From assembly GCF_001468225.1 (NCBI RefSeq), contig NZ_LNRU01000014.1, positions 52,741 to 116,740 on the forward strand: 64,000 bases of DNA, written 5' to 3'. Below the pieces are notes generated by a model. The model was not told the DNA's origin. It ran no database searches and saw only the letters and a list, made by a program, of their open reading frames with translations. Each line of letters starts with the position of its first letter. Positions within the stretch are counted from its first letter, which is position 1. Below, one piece after another: positions 42,733 through 51,228 of this stretch. Position numbers and translations under genes: made by a program. Source of the DNA: Sphingopyxis sp. H053 (GTDB taxonomy: Bacteria; Pseudomonadota; Alphaproteobacteria; Sphingomonadales; Sphingomonadaceae).

Positions 42733-42779
42733 CAGCCTGTCCCCCTTGGCGCCTCAATAACCGGCGCCGGGGGGACTGG

Positions 42780-43439
42780 CTAGCCAGCAGTCGCCAGGAT
42801 GGTTTCGATCGCGTCGTTGACCTCGTCGATCGGCGCCATCCCGTCGACATGGGTGACGATCCCGCGCGCTTCATAGATCGGCAGGATCGGCGCGGTCTTG
42901 GCGCGATATTCGGCCATGCGCGTGCGCACCGTTTCCTCGTTATCGTCGGGACGGCGCTTGAATTCATGGCTGCCGCAAACGTCGCACGTGTCTTCGACCT
43001 TCGGCAGTTTGTAGCGATCATGATAGCCCGCGCCGCACTTGGCGCAGCTGAAGCGGCCGGTGATGCGATCGACGAGCGCGTCTTCCTCGACCTGCAGCTC
43101 GATCACATGGTCGAGCTTGCGGCCGCGCGCCGACAGGATGGTGTCGAGCGCTTCGGCCTGTGCCGCGGTGCGCGGATAGCCGTCGAAGATCACCGAAACG
43201 TCGCTGCCGAGCTGGTCGAGCCGCTCGCCGATCAGGCCCGAGACGATTTCGTCCGAGACGAGTTCGCCCGCATCCATCACGGCTTTCGCCTGCACGCCGA
43301 TCGGCGTTCCCGCCTTGACCGCGGCGCGGAGCATGTCGCCGGTCGAGAGCTGGACCATGCCATGCTCGTCTTCCAGGCGCACCGCCTGCGTTCCCTTGCC
43401 CGCACCCGGCGGACCCAGCAAAATGATATTCAGCGTCAT
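42780..43439 (-). CDS. adk: Adenylate kinase, zinc-LID type
   Basis: The 219-residue enzyme interconverts ATP, AMP and ADP. The P-loop is GPPGAGKGT (9-17). The long LID carries four cysteines (C132, C135, C152, C155), so it should bind structural zinc, unlike the E. coli enzyme. It lies directly after secY at the end of the spc section, as in many bacteria. Confidence 0.97.
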   Translation of the reverse strand: MTLNIILLGPPGAGKGTQAVRLEDEHGMVQLSTGDMLRAAVKAGTPIGVQAKAVMDAGELVSDEIVSGLIGERLDQLGSDVSVIFDGYPRTAAQAEALDTILSARGRKLDHVIELQVEEDALVDRITGRFSCAKCGAGYHDRYKLPKVEDTCDVCGSHEFKRRPDDNEETVRTRMAEYRAKTAPILPIYEARGIVTHVDGMAPIDEVNDAIETILATAG

Positions 43440-43487
43440 GGGGACCCCTGTTTGCCCTACCGTGTCGCGGTTGGCGTAGCGGGCGCT

Positions 43488-44861
43488 TTAGCGCCGCGCA
43501 ACGCCCCCCTTCAATTTGGCCTTCTTGATGAGGTCGCCATATTGATGCGCGAGCATGTGGCTCTGGATCTGGCTGATCGTATCGATCGTGACGTTCACGA
43601 TGATCAGCAGGCTGGTACCGCCGAGCTGGAACGGCAGACCCGATCCGGCGATGAAATATTCGGGGATCAGACAGATCGCCGCCAGATAGGCCGCACCGAG
43701 CACGGTGATGCGCGTCAGCACATGGTCGAGATAGGCGGCGGTGTTCTTGCCCGGGCGGATGCCGGGGATGAACCCGTTCTGGCGCTTCAGATTGTCGGCG
43801 GTTTCTTCAGGATTGAAGACGACCGCGACGTAGAAGAAGCAGAAGAAGATGATGCCCGCGGCATAGAGCGCCATATACAGCGGCTGCCCGTGCGCGAGAT
43901 ACTGGTTGAGCGTGATCAGGAAATCGCCGGTCGCGGTGTCGCCCTGAACGTTCTGGCCCATCATCTGCGTGACCGTCAGCGGCATCAGCAGCAGCGACGA
44001 GGCGAAGATCGGCGGGATCACGCCGGCGGTGTTGACCTTGAGCGGCAGATGGCTGCGGTCGGCCTGCATCCCGCCGCGCTGCGTCGCGCGCTTCGGGTAC
44101 TGAACGAGGACGCGGCGCTGCGCGCGTTCCATGAAGCTGATGAACGCGATGATGACGATCGCGCCGCCGACGACCGCGAGGATCGTGCCGCCGCCCATCG
44201 AGCCTTCGCGCACCTGCGTGAACATCTGAGCAAAGCTGCGCGGCAGCTGCGCGAGAATGCCCGCCATGATGATCAGCGACACGCCGTTGCCGATACCGCG
44301 GCTGGTGATCTGTTCGCCGAGCCACATCAGGAAGAGCGTACCGCCGACGATGCTGATGACCGCGCCGATGCGGAACATCATGCCGGGATCGACGACCGCG
44401 GCGATGCCCTGCGTCGCGCCGAGCGATTCAAGCCCGACGGCGATGAAATAGCCCTGGATCGCGGTCAGGAAAACCGTGCCGTAGCGCGTATATTGGTTGA
44501 GCTTCTTGCGCCCGCTTTCGCCCTCTTTCTTGAGCGCGGCGAGGCTGGGCGACAAAGCCGCCGCCAGCTGCACGACGATCGACGCCGTGATATAGGGCAT
44601 GACGCCGAGCGCGATGATGCTCATGCGCTCCAGGCTGCCGCCCGAGAAGGTGTTGAAGATGTCGAGCACGCCGCCCGACGCCGCCTGGCTGTAGAGCGAC
44701 GCCAGCGCAACGGGGTCGACCCCCGGCAGCGGCACGAACGACAGGAAACGGAAGACGATCAGCGCGCCGATCGTGAACCAGATACGGTTCTTGAGTTCGG
44801 TCGCCTGACCGAACTTCGAAAAGTTCAGGTTGGAAGCAAGCTGGTCGGCGCGAGAGGCCAT
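43488..44861 (-). CDS. secY: Protein translocase subunit SecY
   Basis: The 457-residue channel subunit has ten hydrophobic segments. The N-terminus MASRADQLASNLNFSKFGQATELKNRIWFTI and the cytoplasmic-loop motif VQYPKRATQRGG are typical. With SecE and SecG it forms the Sec translocon. It is separated from rplO by a 267-bp gap that holds a hairpin and a large inverted repeat, instead of the usual near-contact. Confidence 0.97.
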   Translation of the reverse strand: MASRADQLASNLNFSKFGQATELKNRIWFTIGALIVFRFLSFVPLPGVDPVALASLYSQAASGGVLDIFNTFSGGSLERMSIIALGVMPYITASIVVQLAAALSPSLAALKKEGESGRKKLNQYTRYGTVFLTAIQGYFIAVGLESLGATQGIAAVVDPGMMFRIGAVISIVGGTLFLMWLGEQITSRGIGNGVSLIIMAGILAQLPRSFAQMFTQVREGSMGGGTILAVVGGAIVIIAFISFMERAQRRVLVQYPKRATQRGGMQADRSHLPLKVNTAGVIPPIFASSLLLMPLTVTQMMGQNVQGDTATGDFLITLNQYLAHGQPLYMALYAAGIIFFCFFYVAVVFNPEETADNLKRQNGFIPGIRPGKNTAAYLDHVLTRITVLGAAYLAAICLIPEYFIAGSGLPFQLGGTSLLIIVNVTIDTISQIQSHMLAHQYGDLIKKAKLKGGVARR

Positions 44862-44986
44862 GGTGATCTTTCCTCGAGTGGCGGACCGCGCCCCCGCGAC
44901 CCGGCGCCTATGTGCGTTCGCCAGTCACGAAGCGCAAGGGCAAAGGCCCGAATTCAGCTGCGTCCGAACAGCGGTCAGCTCATAAT

Positions 44987-45068
44987 CCGTTCGCATCGAG
45001 CGAAGTCGAGATGCCCCTCGACCTAGTGCTACTCCGATGGGCGTCTCGACTTCGCTCGACACGAACGG
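44987..45068. repeat. Inverted repeat inside the spc operon (rplO-secY gap)
   Basis: CCGTTCGCATCGAGCGAAGTCGAGATG at the left and CGTCTCGACTTCGCTCGACACGAACGG at the right are near-perfect reverse complements around a ~28-nt loop. It is unlike the CGTCATTCC repeats. Its location between cotranscribed essential genes is unusual. Confidence 0.75.
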
Positions 45069-45090
45069 GAAACAACAGTCTTCATGCAGA

Positions 45091-45121
45091 GCGGGGCGGT
45101 TCGTATTTCGAACCGCCCCGC
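45091..45121 (-). terminator. Strong hairpin after rplO (attenuator or RNA-stability element)
   Basis: GCGGGGCGGTTCG (45091-45103) and CGAACCGCCCCGC (45109-45121) form a perfect 13-bp stem with a 5-nt loop, 7 bp past the rplO stop. No U-run follows, so it may stabilise upstream RNA or pause transcription before secY instead of ending it. Confidence 0.5.
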
Positions 45122-45128
45122 GCCATAA

Positions 45129-45653
45129 TTAGTTCTTGGCGGCCGCTTCGGCCTTGCGCTTGGCTTTCTTGCCTTCGCCTTCGGCCTTCGGCTCGGGCAG
45201 TTCGACCTTGCCGCCAGCCTTTTCGACCGCTTCGATCGCGCCCTTCGACGCGCCGGCAACGGCGAAGTTCAGCTTCGCGGTGATTTCACCCTTGGCGAGG
45301 AGGCGGACGCCGTCCTTGCCGCCGCGGGCAACGCCAGCGGCCTTGAGCGCGGCGTGATCGATGACAGCCTTGGCGTCGAGCTTCTTCTCGTCGACCAGCT
45401 TCTGGATCATGCCCAGATTCACGATCGCGAAATCCTTGCCAAAGATATTGTTGAAGCCGCGCTTCGGGATACGCATGTGGAGCGGCATCTGGCCGCCTTC
45501 GAAGCCGTTGATCGCGACGCCGCTGCGGGCCTTCTGGCCCTTCTGGCCGCGGCCGGCGGTCTTGCCCTTGCCCGAGCCGATGCCGCGTCCCACGCGCATA
45601 CGGCCCTTGCGGGCGCCATCATTGTCACGAAGTTCATTAAGCTTGATCGTCAT
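45129..45653 (-). CDS. rplO: 50S ribosomal protein L15
   Basis: The 174-residue L15 starts MTIKLNELRDNDGARKGRMRVGRG and continues with the Gly-rich GKGKTAGRGQKGQKARSG. It is longer than E. coli L15 (144 aa) because of a Lys/Ala/Glu-rich C-terminal tail (PEPKAEGEGKKAKRKAEAAAKN). It binds 23S rRNA late in assembly. A strong hairpin lies just past its stop. Confidence 0.97.
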   Translation of the reverse strand: MTIKLNELRDNDGARKGRMRVGRGIGSGKGKTAGRGQKGQKARSGVAINGFEGGQMPLHMRIPKRGFNNIFGKDFAIVNLGMIQKLVDEKKLDAKAVIDHAALKAAGVARGGKDGVRLLAKGEITAKLNFAVAGASKGAIEAVEKAGGKVELPEPKAEGEGKKAKRKAEAAAKN

Positions 45654-45708
45654 TGCACTCGCTTTCGCTTTTATCGCGCTGATAGATAGGGGTCGGGTCG
45701 CGAGGGGT

Positions 45709-45894
45709 TCAGCCCTCGACGACTTCGACCATGTGCGGCAGCTTGCGGATCATGCCGCGCACTTCCGGGGTGTCGACCAGTTCGACCTCGCGGTGCATCT
45801 TGCCCAGGCCGAGGCCGGTCAGGATCGCACGCTGGCTCTTGGGACGACGGATCGGCGAACCGATCTGGCGGATCTTGATCTTCTTGTCAGCCAT
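45709..45894 (-). CDS. rpmD: 50S ribosomal protein L30
   Basis: The 61-residue MADKKIKIRQIGSPIRRPKSQR... protein is a complete L30 with the LGKMHREVELVDTPEVRGMIRKL core. It sits 4 bp after rpsE and 55 bp before rplO in the spc section. Confidence 0.97.
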   Translation of the reverse strand: MADKKIKIRQIGSPIRRPKSQRAILTGLGLGKMHREVELVDTPEVRGMIRKLPHMVEVVEG

Positions 45895-45898
45895 CGTC

Positions 45899-46597
45899 TT
45901 ACTCCGTCACCGCCGCGGCTTCCGCCTCGGCTGCGCGGTCGGATGCACCGCCACGCTTGATCAGGTCCGAAACCTTCTTGCCGCGGCGCTGCGCGACCGA
46001 CTTCGGGCTGGTCTGCTCGCCGAGCGCTTCGAAGGTCGCACGGATCATGTTGTAGGGGTTCGAGGTGCCGACCGACTTGGTCACCACATCGGCGACGCCC
46101 AGCGACTCGAACACGGCGCGCATCGGGCCACCGGCGATGATGCCGGTACCGGCGGGTGCCGAACGCAGCGTCACATTGCCGGCACCGAAATGACCGCGGC
46201 CATCATGGTGCAGCGTGCGGCCATCGCGCAGCGGAACGCGAATCATCGCCTTCTTCGCGGCAGCGGTTGCCTTCGAAATGGCTTCGGGCACTTCGCGCGC
46301 CTTGCCATGACCGAAACCGGCGCGGCCCTTGCCGTCGCCGACGACGACGAGCGCGGCGAAACCGAAGCGCTTGCCGCCCTTCACGGTCTTCGAGACGCGG
46401 TTGATGTGAACGAGCTTTTCAATCAGCTCTTCGCCACCGTCTTCGTCGCGCGGGCGACGATCGTCGCGGCGGCCACGGCCACCGTCACGACCGCCACGAC
46501 CACCGTCGCGGCCGCCGCCACGGCCGCGGCGCGGAGCCTGGCCATCGGTGGGGGCTGCTTCGGGAGCGCCTTCGACGTTCTGTACTTCGTCTGCCAT
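45899..46597 (-). CDS. rpsE: 30S ribosomal protein S5 with RG-rich N-terminal extension
   Basis: This S5 is 232 residues against about 166 in E. coli. The conserved body starts near residue 60 (EKLVHINRVSKTVKGGKRFGFAALVVVGDG). Residues about 23-50 form an Arg/Gly/Asp repeat (RRGRGGGRDGGRGGRDGGRGRRDDRR), and the C-terminus has an Ala/Glu-rich tail. S5 governs decoding accuracy and mRNA unwinding at the entry pore. The RG-rich extension resembles RNA-binding RGG tails. Confidence 0.96.
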   Translation of the reverse strand: MADEVQNVEGAPEAAPTDGQAPRRGRGGGRDGGRGGRDGGRGRRDDRRPRDEDGGEELIEKLVHINRVSKTVKGGKRFGFAALVVVGDGKGRAGFGHGKAREVPEAISKATAAAKKAMIRVPLRDGRTLHHDGRGHFGAGNVTLRSAPAGTGIIAGGPMRAVFESLGVADVVTKSVGTSNPYNMIRATFEALGEQTSPKSVAQRRGKKVSDLIKRGGASDRAAEAEAAAVTE

Positions 46598-46599
46598 GA

Positions 46600-46953
46600 T
46601 TAGAACTCCAATCCGCCTTCGCGAGCCGCGTCGGCCAGCGCCTTGATGCGCCCGTGGAACAGGAAACCGCCGCGGTCGAACACGACCTGCGTCACGCCCG
46701 CCTTTTTCGCAGCAGCGGCGAGGCGCTTGCCAACGTCGGCAGCCGCCGCAGTGGTCGCGCCGGTCTTGCCGCGGACATCCTTGTCCAGCGTCGAGGCCGC
46801 AGCGAGCGTCTGCCCGGCAGCGTCATCGATGAGCTGAGCGTAGATGTGGCGGCCCGAACGGTGCACCGACAGGCGAGCGCGGCCACCCGCGCGCTGACGG
46901 AGGGCGGTACGGACGCGCTGACGGCGTTTTTGGAAAGGGGTAAGATGTGCCAT
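46600..46953 (-). CDS. rplR: 50S ribosomal protein L18
   Basis: The 117-residue protein MAHLTPFQKRRQRVRTALRQ... has the L18 core RLSVHRSGRHIYAQLIDDAAGQTL and the C-terminal FDRGGFLFHGRIKALADAAREGG. It binds 5S rRNA with L5 and L25. It is tightly packed between rplF and rpsE. Confidence 0.97.
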   Translation of the reverse strand: MAHLTPFQKRRQRVRTALRQRAGGRARLSVHRSGRHIYAQLIDDAAGQTLAAASTLDKDVRGKTGATTAAAADVGKRLAAAAKKAGVTQVVFDRGGFLFHGRIKALADAAREGGLEF

Positions 46954-46956
46954 GGC

Positions 46957-47490
46957 TTACTTCTTCTTGCCTTCTTTGCGGAAGATGTACTCGCCGCGAT
47001 ATTTGATGCCCTTGCCCTTATAGGGTTCGGGCTTACGCCAACGGCGGATTTCCGCCGCGACCTGGCCGACCTGCTGCTTGTCGATGCCGCTGATCTCGAT
47101 CGTCGTGTTGTCCGGCGTCTTGATCTCGATACCTTCGGGCACCGCGAAATCGACATCGTGGCTGTAGCCGAGCTGCAGCTTCAGATTCTTGCCCTGCGAG
47201 TTGGCGCGATAGCCGACACCGGTGATTTCGAGGACCTTGGTGAAGCCTTCGGTCACACCCGTGATCAGGTTCTGCACCAGCGTGCGCTGCATGCCCCAGA
47301 ACGCGCGAGCTTCGCGGGTACCGTTCGCGGGCTGGACCGAGATGCTGCCTTCGGCGACTTCATAGTTGATGAGGTCGGAAAGCGGCATCGCGAGCGTGCC
47401 CTTCGGGCCCTTGACCGAAAGCTGGCCGCCGTCGATCGCGGCGGTAACGCCGCCGGGGATTGCCACTGCCTTTTTACCAATGCGCGACAT
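46957..47490 (-). CDS. rplF: 50S ribosomal protein L6
   Basis: The 177-residue MSRIGKKAVAIPGGV... protein is a full L6 with the C-terminal KPEPYKGKGIKYRGE motif that contacts the sarcin-ricin loop region. Its start overlaps the rpsH stop by one base. Confidence 0.97.
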   Translation of the reverse strand: MSRIGKKAVAIPGGVTAAIDGGQLSVKGPKGTLAMPLSDLINYEVAEGSISVQPANGTREARAFWGMQRTLVQNLITGVTEGFTKVLEITGVGYRANSQGKNLKLQLGYSHDVDFAVPEGIEIKTPDNTTIEISGIDKQQVGQVAAEIRRWRKPEPYKGKGIKYRGEYIFRKEGKKK

Positions 47491-47894
47491 CAGAACACCT
47501 CCGCCAGCACTTCGCCGCCGACATTATGTTCGCGTGCTTCGGCGTCCGAGAGAACGCCGCGCGGGGTCGACACGATGGTGATACCAAGGCCGTTGCGAAT
47601 GATCGGAAGTTCTTTCGAACCCGAATAGACGCGGCGGCCCGGCTTCGAAACGCGCGCCACATGGCGGATCGCCGGCTGCCCTTCGAAATATTTCAGTTCG
47701 ATGCGGATGCCCTTGTGCTGACCCTTGGCACCCAGCGCTTCTTCGCTGTAGCCGCGGATATAGCCTTCGCGCTGGAGAACATCGAGAACGCGGACACGCA
47801 GGGTCGAAGCCGGCGTCAGGACGCTGTCCTTCTTCGCCGTCTGGCCGTTGCGGATGCGGGTGAGCATATCACCCAGGGGATCGGTCATTGCCAT
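47490..47894 (-). CDS. rpsH: 30S ribosomal protein S8
   Basis: The 134-residue protein (MAMTDPLGDMLTRIRNGQ...) ends with the conserved ISTPRGVLSDAEAREHNVGGEVLAEVF. S8 binds central-domain 16S rRNA and represses spc mRNA in E. coli. ATG 47888 is an alternative start. Confidence 0.97.
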   Translation of the reverse strand: MAMTDPLGDMLTRIRNGQTAKKDSVLTPASTLRVRVLDVLQREGYIRGYSEEALGAKGQHKGIRIELKYFEGQPAIRHVARVSKPGRRVYSGSKELPIIRNGLGITIVSTPRGVLSDAEAREHNVGGEVLAEVF

Positions 47895-47906
47895 CTTGTC
47901 AGTCCC

Positions 47907-48212
47907 TTACCAGCTCGACTTCACAACACCGGGGATCAGGCCCTTGTTGGCCAGATCGCGGAGCTGGATACGGCACAGCCGGAATTTGCGATAATAAGCG
48001 CGCGGGCGCCCCGTCAGCTCGCACCGGTTACGGATGCGGGTCGGGTTACCATTGCGCGGGATTTCCGCCATCTTGAGGCGCGCGATCAGACGCTCGCCAT
48101 CGTCGAGCGAGTTGTCCGCTGCAATCGCCTTCAGCTTCGCGTAACGGCCGGCGTATTTCTTCACCAGCTGCTTGCGACGCTCGTTCTTGTTTACCGAACT
48201 CAGTTTCGCCAT
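47907..48212 (-). CDS. rpsN: 30S ribosomal protein S14, long zinc-free form
   Basis: The 101-residue S14 is the long type without paired C-x-x-C zinc knuckles (RNRCELTGRPRAYYRKFRLCRIQLRDLA contains two isolated Cys). It binds the 16S 3' major domain. Together with L33 and L36 it shows that the zinc-dependent set is not used in this window. Confidence 0.97.
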   Translation of the reverse strand: MAKLSSVNKNERRKQLVKKYAGRYAKLKAIAADNSLDDGERLIARLKMAEIPRNGNPTRIRNRCELTGRPRAYYRKFRLCRIQLRDLANKGLIPGVVKSSW

Positions 48213-48262
48213 GACTTAAGTTCTCTTTCCTTCTTGAAAGAGCCTGCCAGATCCCGCGGGGA

Positions 48263-48841
48263 TCAGGCGGCTTCCTTTTCCTGCGCTTCGATCGGGAAGG
48301 GGAAGCCGAACAGCTTGAGCAGTTCGCGGGCTTCATCGTCCGTACGGGCGGTGGTGGTGACGATCACGTCCATGCCGCGCACCTGGTCGATGCGGTCATA
48401 GTTGATCTCGGGGAAGATGATCTGCTCTTTCAGGCCCATGGCATAGTTGCCACGGCCGTCGAAGCTCGTCGCCGACACGCCGCGGAAGTCGCGGATGCGC
48501 GGCATTGCGATCGTGATCAGGCGATCGAGGAATTCGTACATGCGTTCGCGGCGCAGGGTCACCTTGCAGCCGATCGGCATGCCTTCGCGCAGCTTGAACT
48601 GTGCGATCGACTTCTTCGCCTTGGTCACGACAGGCTTCTGGCCGGCGATGAGTTCCATCTCGGCAGCCGCCGATTCGACCTTCTTCTTGTCCTGCGTGGC
48701 TTCGCCGACGCCCATGTTGAGCGTGATCTTTTCGATCTTCGGCACTTCCATCGCATTCTTGTAACCGAACTTCTCGGTCATCGCCTTGACGATCACATCG
48801 TCATAGCGAGTGCGCATGCGCGGGGTGTAGTTGTCAGCCAT
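48263..48841 (-). CDS. rplE: 50S ribosomal protein L5
   Basis: The 192-residue protein has the core EVPKIEKITLNMGVGEA and the C-terminal RGMDVIVTTTARTDDEARELLKLFGFPF. L5 binds 5S rRNA and the P-site tRNA. Its start overlaps the rplX stop by 8 bp. Confidence 0.97.
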   Translation of the reverse strand: MADNYTPRMRTRYDDVIVKAMTEKFGYKNAMEVPKIEKITLNMGVGEATQDKKKVESAAAEMELIAGQKPVVTKAKKSIAQFKLREGMPIGCKVTLRRERMYEFLDRLITIAMPRIRDFRGVSATSFDGRGNYAMGLKEQIIFPEINYDRIDQVRGMDVIVTTTARTDDEARELLKLFGFPFPIEAQEKEAA

Positions 48842-49154
48842 TGAGCGTCTCCCCGGACTTCACGGCCACGCGGACCTTCTTGCCGTCCTTGGTTTCAAAA
48901 CGAACGCGGGTCGGCTTGCCGGTCTTGGGATCGGCAATCGCGACCTTGCTCGCGTACAGCGGCGCTTCCTTGCGCTCCAGGCCACCCTGCGGGTTGGTCT
49001 GGCTCGGCTTGCGGTGGCGCGTGATGACATTGACGCCAGCGACGACGACCTTGCCGTCTTTCGGCAGGCTCTGCGTCACTTCGCCGGTCTTGCCCTTGTC
49101 CTTGCCGGACAGGATGACAACCGTGTCGCCCTTCTTGATCTTTGCCATGCTCAT
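48834..49154 (-). CDS. rplX: 50S ribosomal protein L24
   Basis: The 106-residue protein has the KOW motif KIKKGDTVVILSGKDKGKTGEV. It is an assembly initiator of the 50S subunit. The start at 49154 has GGAGG upstream; an ATG two codons later is the usual family start. It overlaps rplE by 8 bp. Confidence 0.97.
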   Translation of the reverse strand: MSMAKIKKGDTVVILSGKDKGKTGEVTQSLPKDGKVVVAGVNVITRHRKPSQTNPQGGLERKEAPLYASKVAIADPKTGKPTRVRFETKDGKKVRVAVKSGETLNG

Positions 49155-49156
49155 GG

Positions 49157-49525
49157 TCAGAGAACCTCCGGTGCCAGGCTGATGATCTTCATATAGCCGC
49201 GGCCGCGCAGTTCGCGGACGACGGGGCCGAAGATACGGGTGCCGATCGGCTCCTCATTCTTGTTGACGAGCACCGCGGCGTTGCTGTCGAAACGGATGAC
49301 CGAGCCATCGGCGCGGCGCACGTCCTTGGCGGTGCGAACGATAACGGCGCGATGCACGTCACCCTTCTTCACCTTGCCGCGGGGCTGCGCTTCCTTGATC
49401 GACACGACGATCACGTCGCCCACGCCGGCGGTACGACGCTTCGACCCGCCCAGCACCTTGATGCACTGGACGCGCTTGGCACCGCTGTTGTCAGCGACTT
49501 CCAATTGTGACTGCATCTGGATCAT
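49157..49525 (-). CDS. rplN: 50S ribosomal protein L14
   Basis: The complete 122-residue L14 (MIQMQSQLEVADNSGAKRVQCIKVLGG...) ends RGRGYMKIISLAPEVL. It lies at the subunit interface. rpsQ is 61 bp upstream. Confidence 0.98.
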   Translation of the reverse strand: MIQMQSQLEVADNSGAKRVQCIKVLGGSKRRTAGVGDVIVVSIKEAQPRGKVKKGDVHRAVIVRTAKDVRRADGSVIRFDSNAAVLVNKNEEPIGTRIFGPVVRELRGRGYMKIISLAPEVL

Positions 49526-49586
49526 CGATGCATTTCCTTCTTTTTTGGCCTACCGGGATGCCCCGGCGGTTCCGTGAAACTCAGCT

Positions 49587-49856
49587 TCAGGCGTCAGCAG
49601 CCGTCTTGGGCTTGCTGTGGGTGTCGACCTTGTCGAGCACCTTCCACGTCTTCAGCTTCGAAATCGGCTTCGTTTCCTCGATGCGGACGGTTTCGCCGGC
49701 CTTGATGGCGTTGTCCTCATCGTGGGCGTGATACTTTTTCGAGCGGCGGATGATCTTGCCGTACAGAGGGTGCTTCACCTTCCGTTCGACCTTCACCACG
49801 ACGGTCTTGTCGCCCTTGTCGGACACCACCGTACCGGTCAGAATGCGCTTCGGCAT
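49587..49856 (-). CDS. rpsQ: 30S ribosomal protein S17
   Basis: The 89-residue OB-fold protein MPKRILTGTVVSDKGDKTVVV has the family core RKVKHPLYGKIIRRSKKYHAHDE. It binds 16S helices early in assembly. It lies 11 bp behind rpmC. Confidence 0.97.
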   Translation of the reverse strand: MPKRILTGTVVSDKGDKTVVVKVERKVKHPLYGKIIRRSKKYHAHDEDNAIKAGETVRIEETKPISKLKTWKVLDKVDTHSKPKTAADA

Positions 49857-49867
49857 CGATAGTCTCC

Positions 49868-50071
49868 TTACTTCGCGGCCGAGCGCGTGCGCTCGGTCTG
49901 CTGCGTCTTGATGCGGGCGATCGAGCGCCGCACTTCCTTGACGCGCGATGCTTTTTCAAGCTGGCCGGTGGCCGCCTGGAAGCGGAGGTTGAACGCCTCG
50001 CGCTTCAGTTCGCCAAGCTGTTCGGCGAGCTGGTCGTCGGTCTTGGCCTTGAAATCTTCGGTCTTGGACAT
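49868..50071 (-). CDS. rpmC: 50S ribosomal protein L29
   Basis: The 67-residue helical protein MSKTEDFKAKTDDQLAEQL has the core EAFNLRFQAATGQLEKASRVKEVRRSIARIKT. It lies near the peptide exit tunnel where SRP and trigger factor dock. Confidence 0.97.
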   Translation of the reverse strand: MSKTEDFKAKTDDQLAEQLGELKREAFNLRFQAATGQLEKASRVKEVRRSIARIKTQQTERTRSAAK

Positions 50072-50076
50072 GGCCC

Positions 50077-50508
50077 TTAACCCTCCAGATGCGAGGTGTC
50101 GCCGAGACGGGCAATCACCTTCGTCTTGATCGGCAGCTTCATCGCGGCGCGTTCGAACGCCAGCGCGGCCACGGGGCCGGGGACGCCGTCGAGTTCGAAC
50201 AGGATGCGACCCGGCTTCACGCGAGCGGCCCAGAATTCCGGCGAACCCTTGCCCTTACCCATACGGACTTCGGCAGGCTTCGACGACACGGGGACGTCGG
50301 GGAAGATGCGGATCCACAAACGGCCCTGACGCTTGATCGCGCGGCTGATCGCACGGCGAGCCGCTTCGATCTGACGCGCGGTAATCCGCTCGGGTTCCAT
50401 CGCCTTCAGCCCGTAGGAGCCGAAGTTCAGGCTGGTCCCACCCTTGGCATTGCCATGGATGCGGCCCTTGAAAGCCTTGCGGAACTTGGTTTTTTTCGGT
50501 TGCAGCAT
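50077..50508 (-). CDS. rplP: 50S ribosomal protein L16
   Basis: The 143-residue protein MLQPKKTKFRKAFKGRIHGNAKGG contains the GKGKGSPEFWAARVKPGRILFE region carrying the conserved Arg hydroxylated in some bacteria. It helps position A-site tRNA. rpmC follows 5 bp downstream. Confidence 0.98.
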   Translation of the reverse strand: MLQPKKTKFRKAFKGRIHGNAKGGTSLNFGSYGLKAMEPERITARQIEAARRAISRAIKRQGRLWIRIFPDVPVSSKPAEVRMGKGKGSPEFWAARVKPGRILFELDGVPGPVAALAFERAAMKLPIKTKVIARLGDTSHLEG

Positions 50509-50519
50509 GTCAGCAGTCC

Positions 50520-51227
50520 TTAGCGGCGATCTTCACGAGCCGGACGGACGCCGGTCGTCTGTGCGTCGAGCATCAGACGGTCGGTCGCCATCGGGTCGTG
50601 GCCGAGAATCTCGCCCTTGAAGATCCACACCTTGATCCCGCACACGCCATAGGCGGTGTGAGCGGTCGATTCGGCATAGTCGACGTTGGCGCGCAGCGTG
50701 TGAAGCGGCACCCGGCCTTCGCGGTACCATTCGGTACGTGCGATTTCCGCGCCGCCGAGACGGCCGGCGCAGTTGATGCGGATGCCTTCGGCGCCCAGAC
50801 GCATCGCCGACTGAACCGCACGCTTCATGGCGCGACGGAACGCGACGCGGCGTTCGAGCTGATCGGCAATGCCCTGGCCGACGAGCTTGGCGTCGACTTC
50901 GGGCTTGCGGATTTCGACGATGTTCAGCGACACGTCGCTGCCCGTCAGTTCACCGAGCTTCTTGCGCAGCTTTTCGATGTCCGCGCCCTTCTTGCCGATG
51001 ATGACGCCCGGACGGGCGGCATAGATCGAGACGCGGCACAGCTTCGCCGGACGTTCGATCACGACCTTCGAGATCGCGGCCTGCGGCAGGTTCTTGAACA
51101 CATACTGACGGATCTTCAGATCCTCGACCAGCATGCGGCCATAGTCCTGGCCTTCGGCGAACCAGCGGCTGTCCCAGGTGCGGTTGACCTGCAGGCGCAG
51201 GCCGATCGGATTGCTCTTCTGGCCCAT
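50520..51227 (-). CDS. rpsC: 30S ribosomal protein S3
   Basis: The 235-residue protein starts MGQKSNPIGLRLQVNRTWDS at 51227, the family N-terminus; an open extension upstream lies in rplV. The KH domain PGVIIGKKGADIEKLRKKL is present. S3 forms the mRNA entry helicase with S4 and S5. It lies 1 bp behind rplV. Confidence 0.97.
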   Translation of the reverse strand: MGQKSNPIGLRLQVNRTWDSRWFAEGQDYGRMLVEDLKIRQYVFKNLPQAAISKVVIERPAKLCRVSIYAARPGVIIGKKGADIEKLRKKLGELTGSDVSLNIVEIRKPEVDAKLVGQGIADQLERRVAFRRAMKRAVQSAMRLGAEGIRINCAGRLGGAEIARTEWYREGRVPLHTLRANVDYAESTAHTAYGVCGIKVWIFKGEILGHDPMATDRLMLDAQTTGVRPAREDRR

Positions 51228-51228
51228 C

